From: JAGMDK01 sp023128695
Lineage (GTDB): Bacteria > Planctomycetota > Phycisphaerae > UBA1845 > Fen-1342
NCBI GenBank assembly: GCA_030628805.1
Contig: DAOVQG010000203.1
Coordinates: forward strand, 1-8,542
Direction of reading: 5' to 3'
DNA length: 8,542 nucleotides
Of the stretch, positions 1 to 5,534 are shown one piece after another. Position 1 is the first letter of the stretch. Every line of letters starts with the position of its first letter. A program made the position numbers and the translations under genes. The notes beneath the pieces were generated by a model. That model was not told the origin of the DNA and searched no databases. It saw nothing but the letters and a program-made list of their open reading frames with translations.

Positions 1-55
1 CTTGAGCAGTGCCCAAGAGAGCGCCGGTCAGAAAAGACACTGCTCAAGAGCAGTG
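1..55. repeat. Paired palindrome module, left copy (partial at window edge)
   Basis: The window opens inside one palindrome (its right part, 1-11) and a complete one lies at 38-55: CACTGCTCAAGAGCAGTG, two perfect 8-bp arms around AA. The 26-bp spacer 12-37 ends in TCAGAAAAGA. The same arrangement, with the same 26-bp spacing and the same TCAGAAAAGA end, recurs at 3181-3242. The outer flank GGCACAC after the full palindrome is also conserved. The paired, opposite-facing organisation resembles REP/BIME-type elements, which RAYT transposases are thought to spread. No such transposase is in this window, so that link is inference. Confidence 0.85.
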
Positions 56-80
56 GCACACACGCCGAGCGGGAGGGCGC

Positions 81-113
81 GGCTCAGCGGGAGGGCGAGG
101 CTCCTGCCGAGCC
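81..113. repeat. Long imperfect hairpin form of the GCGGCTCAG repeat
   Basis: The arms 81-93 (GGCTCAGCGGGAG) and 101-113 (CTCCTGCCGAGCC) are inverted repeats matching at 11 of 13 positions around a 7-bp loop. The left arm is the same sequence that begins each unit of the array at 121-253. This copy therefore appears to be a fuller palindromic version of the family. A more degenerate fragment lies just to its left at about 64-79. Confidence 0.6.
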
Positions 114-120
114 AGGGACG

Positions 121-253
121 CCGCGGCTCAGCGGGAGCTTCGCCCTCCCTTTTGCCGCGGCTCAGCGGGAGCTTCGCCCTCCCTTTTGCCACGGCTCAGC
201 GGGAGCTTCGCCCTCCCTTTTGCCGCGGCTCAGCGGGAGCTTCGCCCTCCCTT
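121..253. repeat. Tandem array of about four 34-bp GCGGCTCAG repeats
   Basis: Units begin at 121, 155, 189 and 223, with the last one cut after its CTCCC at about 253. Each reads roughly CCGCGGCTCAGCGGGAGC, then TTCGCCCTCCCTTTTG. They are nearly identical and directly abutted, with no unique spacers. Each contains GGGAG, seven bases, CTCCC and then a run of T, so on the + strand each unit looks like a weak rho-independent terminator hairpin. The same family recurs at 3339-3443. Confidence 0.9.
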
Positions 254-329
254 CCATCTTTATGCCACCAGAGTGGTCCAGGCCCTTCCCTTCGCCCCGG
301 CAAGATGGTAGGTTTAGGCCTTGAAACCG

Positions 330-364
330 ATCACCCGCTTCGTGGCGCGGGATCGTCGGGTGAT
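330..364 (+). promoter_or_regulatory. Inverted repeat in the leader of the OPT gene
   Basis: ATCACCCG (330-337) is followed 19 bases later by its exact reverse complement CGGGTGAT (357-364), which ends 35 bp before the start codon. It could fold as a leader-RNA hairpin or act as a protein binding site. No known riboswitch motif is recognised. An 8-bp inverted repeat could also occur by chance in GC-rich DNA. Confidence 0.3.
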
Positions 365-399
365 TAGTAACCCAGGCTGATCGTCGAAAGGGAAGATCG

Positions 400-3126
400 A
401 TGGCGGAAGAGCCCCAGATTCAGACCAAATTCCCAGAGAACGCCTACCGTGAACTCAAACCGGGCGAAAAATACGTGCCCATGGTGCCGCCGAACGTGAC
501 CGTCCCGGAGCTCACCCCGCGGGTGTTCATCTTCGGCCTGATTATGAACGTTGTGTTCTCGATCGCGGCGACGTTCCTGGCCCTCAAGGCCGGGCAGGGG
601 ATTGAGGCCGCCATCCCGATCTCGATTTTGGCGGTCGGGCTGTCAGGCTTGCTGCTCAAATGGGGTGGCCGGGCCAGCTCGATCCTCGAGAACGTCTACA
701 TCCTGGCGCTCAGCACCACGTCGGGCTATGTGGTGGGCGGGGCATGCTTCACCATGCCGGCCATCTACATCCTCAAGCTCAACACGAATCTGGAGATGTC
801 CAACCTCGCACTCTTTTTCCAGATCGCGTTGGTGCCGTTCTTGGGTGCGATCCTGGGCGTGATCTTCCTGATTCCGTTCCGCCGCTACTTCGTCAAGGAA
901 ATGCACGGCAAGCTGCCCTTCCCCGAAGCCACGGCCACCAATGAAATTCTCGTCACCGGCGCCTCCGGCAGCACCAGCCAGGCCTGGATTCTGATCTACT
1001 CGTTCGTTCTCTCAGCGGTGTACACCTTCGTGGCCACCGGGCTGCGGCTATTCAGCGATACTTTCACCACCGGCGTGGCCAAGCTCGAGGCGGTGGGCAA
1101 GGTGCCCGTCGAGACGCTGGCCTTCGGCGGGACCGGCTTGTTCGCGGCGCTCACCACGAAGATCAAGGCCGTGTTCTCGATGGGGGCCGGGGCGTATTAC
1201 CTCGGTCTGGGCTTCATCATCGGGCCCCGTTTTGCCTCGATCATCTGCGCCGGCTCCCTCCTGTCGTGCTTCGCGATCATCCCGTTGCTCTCCAATCTGA
1301 GCCTGGAGGATTTGCATAAGCTCAATTCTGCCTGCACCGCCCATAAAGGCCCCGAAGAGGACGCGCCGCGCTTCATGCTGCCGATCGGACTGGCCGACAA
1401 GCTCGACCAGTTCCGCAAGACTGACGAGCCGGCCGAGGTTCCGGAAGTGGTGCGAACGTCGCGTGACGAAGTCCGGAGCGCGTTTGCCCACAGCGGCGTG
1501 GAACTCGCCGAGGACGCCGAGTTCTCGACGACTGAGCTTGGGCAGCAATGGCAGATCAAGAGTAAGGAAGAGGATGAGGAACAGATCTACACCGTGAAGG
1601 CGACGGAAACGGAGCTTGCCGTCCACCGGGGGACGGAGAAACAGCCGACGTTCAGCATCCCGCTGGCGCTAGCGAGCAAGCTGGATGACGCCGACCCCAA
1701 GGGCTTTATCCGCAAAGAGCTGGGAGATGAGTTTGCCCGCGGCGAGCACCCCTTCCACAAAGAGAATGTCGCGATCCGGGTCGAAACGGCGGGAAGCGAT
1801 TGGGTGCTCAAGGACAAGTATCAGACGTACGTGCTGCGGGCAGATCCGCAGAGTAACGACATCGCCGTGATCGCCCGCGAAGCCAGCGCGACCGAGATCT
1901 TCAGCTATATCCCGAAGAACATCGGCATCGGGGCTATCTTCACCGCCGGCCTCTTGTCGATCCTCAAAATGAGCCGCGTCATTGTCACCGCGCTGAGTCA
2001 GGCCCTCGGCGCATTGCTCCGGCGTCGGAAAGGTCCGGCGGTGCTCGATCGCACCGACGAGGACATGGGCTACGGCATGATGGCGATCCTCGGGATCATA
2101 GCCATCATCGCCATGGCTTTCTTCTTCCGGTTCACGGTTCTGAGTGGAATGGAAGGTGCTACATGGCTCACCTTCATGTCGCTGCTCATCGTCGTGGTGA
2201 TCGCCTTCCTGTTCACGACGGTTTCCGCCTGGTGCATCGCCATGATCTCCGTCACGCCGGTCTCCGGCATGACCGTGACCACGATCATCATCACCGCCGT
2301 CCTGCTGGCGGCCGTCGGCCTGCCGCGCGGCGACCAAGGCATGTTGGCTACCTTGCTGGTTGGTGGTGTGGTTTGTACCGCCCTCTCGATGGCCGGCGGC
2401 ATCGTCACCAACTTCAAGCTCGCTTACTGGCTCGGCGCCAGCCCCCGTAAGATCGCGTGGAGCCAGATCGGCGGCGCGCTGATCTCGGCCATCTTCGTCG
2501 GCGGGACAATCATGGTGCTGGCTTATCAGCCCGGATACTCCGGCGAAGGAGCCATACCGGCCCCGCAGGCCAACATGATGGCCAGTGCCTTGGAAAGCTT
2601 CCTGGGCACCGGGGAAGTGCCCTGGTTGCTGTACGGCACAGGCGTGGTCATAGCACTGCTGATCGAGCTCATCGGCATCCCCGCCATCGCCTTCGGGCTG
2701 GGTATGTATCTGCCGATGTACATCAACACGCCGATCCTGATCGGGGCGTTCGTGTCGCTGCTGGTGAAGAAGAGCTCCAAGAATGAAAAGCTCTCCAAGG
2801 CCCGCAGCAACAAGGGCATCCTGATGGCCTCCGGCCTGATCGCCGGGGGGGCCATCATGGAGGTGCTGGTCAACTTCACCACCGCGCTGGATGAACGGCT
2901 GTTGGGCGTCTGGACCATGGTGGGCGAGGCGAAAGTGGAGGTCGGCAAGATCATGCCGTTCTTCGATATGAGTGGCCGCATGATCGACGGCGGTATGGAC
3001 CCGGTGGCGCTGGCCCGCACGCAAAATTGGATCGGCGCACTCCTGTTCCTGGCGCTGTGCGTGTTCGTCTACTTCGACTGCCGCCGCGCCAAGGTGGAAC
3101 TGGCCGAGGGCGGTGAGTTGCACTAA
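400..3126 (+). CDS. OPT-family oligopeptide transporter with a large soluble insert
   Basis: This is a polytopic inner-membrane transporter of the OPT superfamily, whose members take up oligopeptides or metal chelates, probably by proton coupling. The N-terminal half shows family hallmarks: a first hydrophobic segment near residues 41-62 followed by LKAGQGIEAAIP, SILENVYILA near 94-103, and KLPFPEATATNEIL at 171-184. The C-terminal half has the TPVSGMTV motif, NFKLAYWLGASPRK from 671 and MYLPMYINTPILIGAF from 769. At 908 residues it is longer than typical bacterial members (roughly 600-700). The excess is a hydrophilic stretch at about 302-501 between membrane segments. The ATG at 400 is supported by AAAGGGA at 387-393. 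The gene stands alone, convergent with the deaminase, between two blocks of the same repeats. The OPT assignment is firm; the substrate is not determined. Confidence 0.93.
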   Translation: MAEEPQIQTKFPENAYRELKPGEKYVPMVPPNVTVPELTPRVFIFGLIMNVVFSIAATFLALKAGQGIEAAIPISILAVGLSGLLLKWGGRASSILENVYILALSTTSGYVVGGACFTMPAIYILKLNTNLEMSNLALFFQIALVPFLGAILGVIFLIPFRRYFVKEMHGKLPFPEATATNEILVTGASGSTSQAWILIYSFVLSAVYTFVATGLRLFSDTFTTGVAKLEAVGKVPVETLAFGGTGLFAALTTKIKAVFSMGAGAYYLGLGFIIGPRFASIICAGSLLSCFAIIPLLSNLSLEDLHKLNSACTAHKGPEEDAPRFMLPIGLADKLDQFRKTDEPAEVPEVVRTSRDEVRSAFAHSGVELAEDAEFSTTELGQQWQIKSKEEDEEQIYTVKATETELAVHRGTEKQPTFSIPLALASKLDDADPKGFIRKELGDEFARGEHPFHKENVAIRVETAGSDWVLKDKYQTYVLRADPQSNDIAVIAREASATEIFSYIPKNIGIGAIFTAGLLSILKMSRVIVTALSQALGALLRRRKGPAVLDRTDEDMGYGMMAILGIIAIIAMAFFFRFTVLSGMEGATWLTFMSLLIVVVIAFLFTTVSAWCIAMISVTPVSGMTVTTIIITAVLLAAVGLPRGDQGMLATLLVGGVVCTALSMAGGIVTNFKLAYWLGASPRKIAWSQIGGALISAIFVGGTIMVLAYQPGYSGEGAIPAPQANMMASALESFLGTGEVPWLLYGTGVVIALLIELIGIPAIAFGLGMYLPMYINTPILIGAFVSLLVKKSSKNEKLSKARSNKGILMASGLIAGGAIMEVLVNFTTALDERLLGVWTMVGEAKVEVGKIMPFFDMSGRMIDGGMDPVALARTQNWIGALLFLALCVFVYFDCRRAKVELAEGGELH
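1303..1902 (+). other. Soluble, internally duplicated insert within the OPT transporter
   Basis: Residues about 302-501 are charged and lack membrane segments. By eye they contain two related halves. Half one has FMLPIGLADKLDQ (325-337), then WQIKSK from W384 and IYTVKA around Y397. Half two has FSIPLALASKLDD (418-430), then WVLKDK from W468 and TYVLRA around Y477. The shared pattern is F-x-x-P-x-x-L-A-x-K-L-D, then W-x-[IL]-K-x-K, then Y-x-[VL]-[KR]-A. Whether the domain faces the cytoplasm or the outside depends on topology I cannot compute. Its function is unknown to me. Confidence 0.6.
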
Positions 3127-3148
3127 GAGCGCTTAGCGGAATGTGTGC

Positions 3149-3297
3149 CACTGCTCTTGAGCAAAGCGTTGGCCGTGTGCCACTGCTCTTGAGCAGTGCC
3201 CAGGCGTCCGCCCATCAGAAAAGACACTGCTCAAGAGCAGTGGCACACAAAAGCCATATGCACGGAGATCGTTAAGAAACACTGCTCAAGAGCAGTG
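3149..3297. repeat. Cluster of four CACTGCTC palindromes, right copy of the module
   Basis: The family core is CACTGCTCAAGAGCAGTG followed by GGCACA(C). Copies lie at 3149-3163 (one arm degraded, - orientation), 3181-3198 (-), 3225-3242 (+) and 3280-3297 (+); orientation is set by the AA/TT centre and the GGCACAC flank. The inner pair 3181-3242 has the same geometry and the same TCAGAAAAGA spacer end as positions 1-55. The outward-facing arrangement resembles bacterial paired REP elements. The RNA or single-stranded DNA could form perfect 8-bp hairpins. Confidence 0.88.
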
Positions 3298-3338
3298 GCA
3301 CAGCAATCCATCGATCGACGGCTGACAGTGCACTCGTG

Positions 3339-3443
3339 CCGCGGCTCAGCGGGAGCTTCGCCCTCCCTTGTTGTTGCGGCTCAGCGGGAGCTTTGCCCTC
3401 CCTTATTGCCGCGGCTCAGCGGGAGCTTCGCCCTCCCTTTTTG
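3339..3443. repeat. Three tandem GCGGCTCAG-type repeats downstream of ade
   Basis: Units begin at 3339, about 3374 and 3409 and match the array at 121-253 except for small changes, for example TTTGCC for TTCGCC in the second unit and varied T-rich linkers. The last unit ends CTCCCTTTTT, giving a GGGAG-loop-CTCCC hairpin with a T-run on the + strand. It could serve as a terminator for transcription arriving from the transporter gene. Orientation relative to the left array is direct. Confidence 0.88.
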
Positions 3444-3456
3444 GCGCGCTCCATGA

Positions 3457-5178
3457 CTACGACGCGATCAAATCGATCAGCTCGAACTTTTCCACGTCCA
3501 CCAGCCCCTGGTCCGTGATCTTCAGGGCCCCGATCACGGACAGGTTCAGAAATGACAACGCCATGAACGGCCGCCGTAGCTTGGCGTCCAGCGACTGGGC
3601 GGCTTCGTGCAATACCTGCAATTGCTCGCTGAGCGTATAGGCGTCCGCCTCGCTCATCAGGCCGGCGATCGGCAACGGGACCTCTGCCAGCACCTGCCCC
3701 TCCTTCACCACGCAGAAACCGCCGCGCAGCTTCACCAGTTGGACGGCGGCTGTGTACATGTCGTGATCGTTGGTCCCGGCCACCACCAGGTTGTGCGAAT
3801 CATGGCAGACCGACGACGCGATCGCACCCGCCGACAACCCGAAGCCCCGCACGAAGCCGAGCCCGATGTTCCCGCTGGCCTGATGCCGCTCGATGACCGT
3901 GATCTTGCACAGGTCACGCCGCGGATCGGCGTGGAGCTGCCCATCCTTGACGGGCATGCGTTCCAGGGCCCGCTGCGTGTCGAGACGGCCCTCGATAACC
4001 TCGATCACGTGCACCTCGCATTCTCCGTCGTGGGGGGCCTTGATGGCGAAGTGCTCCGGCTCCAGCCAATGCACGTTGATCGAGCTGCGCAGGATGTGCC
4101 GCTTTCGCCGCCCCACCTCACGGTCGATCGAAATGCCCTCCTCGGCCACGACGCGGCCGGCCTGGTAAACGCGTGTGACCCGACACTCCTTGAGATCCTC
4201 CAGGAGAGTAAGACACGCCAGCTTGCCCGGGGCGACGGCGCCGAGCTCTTTCAGTCCGAAGTAGCAGGCCGGGTTGTGCGTCACCAGCCTGATCGCGTGG
4301 ACCGGGTTGAGGCCGCCGGCGACGGCGCGGCGAACCAGATAATCCATGTGACCCCGATCGAGCAGGTCTTCAACGTCGATGTCGTCGGTGACGAACATGA
4401 ACCGGTCGAGGGTCTCCTCGCGAACCAGCGGCAGCAGGGCGTCGAGATTTCGCGCCTGGCCGCCTTCGCGGATCATGATGTGCATGCCGAGCCGCAGCTT
4501 CTCGCGGGCCTCCTCGATCGTGGTGCACTCGTGGTCGCTGCCGATGCCGGCGGCGATGTAGGCGCACAGGTCATGCCCGCTGAGGCCGGGGGCGTGACCG
4601 TCGACAGGCAATTCGCCGGCGACGGTTAGCTTGTCGAGGCAGTCCGGGTCGGCTGTGATCACGCCGGGGTAATCCATGATTTCCGCCACCCCGATCACCC
4701 AGCGGTCGCTCAGCAAGGGCAGGATGTCGATGGCCCCGAGATCGGCCCCGCTGCTTTCGAAACGCGACGCCGGCACGCACGAACTGGCCATGATGTAGAC
4801 GTAGATGGGGCAGTGCTTGCTCGACGACAGGATGTAGCGGATGCCTTCGGTGCCCAGCACGTTGGCGATTTCGTGCGGGTCGGCGACCACGGCCGCGGTA
4901 CCGTGTATGGCGACCAGCTTGGCGAACTCCGGCACGCTGAGCAGCGAGGATTCGATGTGGATATGCCCGTCGATGAAGCCGGGGCAGATGTATTGCCCCT
5001 CCACATCGACGGTGTTCCGACCCTCGTACGAGCCGATCCCGACGATGCGGTCGCCGGCGATGGCCACGTCGCCGTCAAGTATCTCGCACGACAGGACGTT
5101 GACGATACGGCCGTTCTTGAGGACGAGATCCGCCGGCTGGCGCCCGGCGGCGATATCAACGCGTGTTTTGAGGTCCAT
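3457..5178 (-). CDS. ade: Adenine deaminase
   Basis: The enzyme hydrolyses adenine to hypoxanthine and ammonia (EC 3.5.4.2) in cytoplasmic purine salvage, and belongs to the metal-dependent amidohydrolase superfamily. The 573 residues show the whole family pattern: PGFIDGHIHIESS (metal ligands H72 and H74), VADPHEIANVLG (98-109), SSCVPAS (132-138), VDGHAPGLSG (H195), GSDHE (H216), MIREGG (235-240) and FVTDD (D265, likely catalytic). The C-terminal domain has GFVRGFGLSAGAIASSV and HDSHN (459-463), then LPIAGLMS and ITDQGLVDV. I chose the ATG at 5178 because GGGAG lies 6 bases upstream on the coding strand and the protein then begins MDLKTRVDIA, as the family does. The frame stays open to 5268, but that extension only translates a 13-bp tandem repeat. 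Small deviations from the usual consensus are C322 in GKLAC, where AD is common, and VIGALK, where VIPELK is usual. It is divergent from the CHAT gene and its function appears intact. Confidence 0.96.
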   Translation of the reverse strand: MDLKTRVDIAAGRQPADLVLKNGRIVNVLSCEILDGDVAIAGDRIVGIGSYEGRNTVDVEGQYICPGFIDGHIHIESSLLSVPEFAKLVAIHGTAAVVADPHEIANVLGTEGIRYILSSSKHCPIYVYIMASSCVPASRFESSGADLGAIDILPLLSDRWVIGVAEIMDYPGVITADPDCLDKLTVAGELPVDGHAPGLSGHDLCAYIAAGIGSDHECTTIEEAREKLRLGMHIMIREGGQARNLDALLPLVREETLDRFMFVTDDIDVEDLLDRGHMDYLVRRAVAGGLNPVHAIRLVTHNPACYFGLKELGAVAPGKLACLTLLEDLKECRVTRVYQAGRVVAEEGISIDREVGRRKRHILRSSINVHWLEPEHFAIKAPHDGECEVHVIEVIEGRLDTQRALERMPVKDGQLHADPRRDLCKITVIERHQASGNIGLGFVRGFGLSAGAIASSVCHDSHNLVVAGTNDHDMYTAAVQLVKLRGGFCVVKEGQVLAEVPLPIAGLMSEADAYTLSEQLQVLHEAAQSLDAKLRRPFMALSFLNLSVIGALKITDQGLVDVEKFELIDLIAS

Positions 5179-5217
5179 CAGACGCTCCCGAAAGTCTAGT
5201 CTAAATGACTGTGCGTG

Positions 5218-5269
5218 ATCGTGCGACAACATCGTACGACAACACCGTGCGACAATATCGTACGACAAT
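5218..5269. repeat. Four tandem 13-bp repeats upstream of ade
   Basis: The units are ATCGTGCGACAAC (5218-5230), ATCGTACGACAAC (5231-5243), ACCGTGCGACAAT (5244-5256) and ATCGTACGACAAT (5257-5269). The central GCG/ACG alternates unit by unit, and the last base and the second base differ by pairs, so a 26-bp higher-order duplication is likely. The CGTACG version is itself a 6-bp palindrome. The array ends 39 bp upstream of the deaminase start, so it could be an operator-like set of sites or simple repeat slippage. Confidence 0.9.
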
Positions 5270-5276
5270 GAAGAGC

Positions 5277-5294
5277 CGCGGGCTTCAGCCCGCG
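5277..5294. repeat. Short GC-rich hairpin repeat
   Basis: CGCGGGC (5277-5283) and GCCCGCG (5288-5294) are perfect inverted repeats around a TTCA loop. The form, with GGGCTTCAGCCC at its heart, resembles small intergenic hairpins that are dispersed in many GC-rich bacterial genomes. It lies between two divergent genes, so it is unlikely to be needed as a terminator. There is no clean T-run directly after it. Confidence 0.55.
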
Positions 5295-5387
5295 CGGTCT
5301 TTCATACACCGAACCGGCGCGATATTGCACACGGTCATTTAGGTGTACTGTGGCGGAAGGCGGCAGATGGGTCAATTGCCGCGCGCG

Positions 5388-5413
5388 GGCCGGGGGTGCC
5401 CCGTACCGGCCGA
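5388..5413. repeat. Intergenic hairpin element related to the insert in the CHAT gene
   Basis: GGCCGG (5388-5393) and CCGGCC (5406-5411) are inverted repeats enclosing GGGTGCCCCGTA. The 16 bases GCCCCGTACCGGCCGA (5398-5413) occur exactly at 5849-5864 inside the CHAT gene, and most of them again at 5879-5893. The surrounding GGCCGGG and a nearby ATGT are shared too. This points to a small dispersed repeat family present both between and inside genes. Confidence 0.65.
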
Positions 5414-5534
5414 TGTCAGGGAAGAACGTCTTCCGACAATCACCGACGGCGGGTAGAATGCCGCTCGACACGCATCCGGAGAGCGTTGATGGTCTTACTT
5501 TGCTCATTTACTTCATCGCAGGGGGGCGGCCCCT

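Larger units (their letters stand above)
1..399. other. Repeat-rich intergenic region upstream of the OPT gene
   Basis: No convincing gene lies here. The stretch holds the right part of one palindrome (1-11), a full palindrome (38-55), degenerate and then regular GCGGCTCAG-type repeats (about 64-253), and a 146-bp leader (254-399) with an inverted repeat and the ribosome binding site of the transporter. Open frames through it translate only the repeats. Any promoter for the transporter most plausibly lies between the repeat array and the start codon, but I could not identify convincing -35/-10 boxes. Confidence 0.8.
3127..3456. other. Repeat-rich intergenic region between convergent OPT and ade genes
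   Basis: No gene is supported. The region consists of four copies of the 18-bp palindrome family (3149-3297) followed by three GCGGCTCAG-type repeats (3339-3443), ending 13 bp from the deaminase stop codon. The frame starting at 3196 simply translates these repeats. Transcripts from both flanking genes must end here. The hairpins with T-runs on the + strand at 3339-3443 could end transporter transcription. I see no comparable T-run hairpin on the - strand. Confidence 0.8.
5179..5534. other. Divergent intergenic region between ade and the CHAT gene
   Basis: This 356-bp region must contain the promoters of both flanking genes. It holds a 4 x 13-bp tandem repeat (5218-5269), a GC hairpin (5277-5294) and a second hairpin-type element (5388-5411) related to sequence inserted in the CHAT gene. 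No protein frame here looks real; a 103-residue - strand frame (5507-5196) only reads through these repeats. I could not pick confident -35/-10 boxes. Confidence 0.75.

Noticed and set aside
121..253. Possible CRISPR array from the regular 34-bp units
   Set aside because: The units abut directly and have no unique spacers, there are no cas genes, and the same family recurs as an intergenic repeat elsewhere in the window.
2..367. Open frames on the + strand at 2-367 and 9-311
   Set aside because: They translate the palindrome and the GCGGCTCAG repeats, giving repetitive Arg/Ser/Pro-rich peptides with no domain features. The similar N-terminus of the frame at 3196-3456 comes from the shared palindrome module, not from protein homology.
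1669..3123. Long - strand frame of 484 residues opposite the OPT gene
   Set aside because: It is a GC-driven shadow of the transporter: rich in His, Asp, Gln and Arg, with no family motif, while the + strand shows clear OPT signatures.
3607..4629. Open + strand frame of 340 residues within the deaminase gene
   Set aside because: It lies opposite highly conserved adenine deaminase motifs and has no recognisable features of its own.
5179..5268. A 30-residue N-terminal extension of adenine deaminase starting at 5268
   Set aside because: The extension translates the 13-bp tandem repeats, is not expected in the family, and a better ribosome binding site precedes the ATG at 5178.
5201..5342. GTCATTTAG in mirror positions (5201-5209 on - and 5334-5342 on +) as paired divergent promoter elements, with TTGCAC at 5325 and TTGTCG at 5229 as -35 boxes
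   Set aside because: A mirrored 9-mer in a region of this size is not rare by chance, the possible -10 boxes match poorly and the spacings differ between the two sides.
5196..5507. A 103-residue - strand frame in the divergent intergenic region
   Set aside because: It passes through three separate repeat elements, shows no domain and overlaps the region where both promoters must lie.
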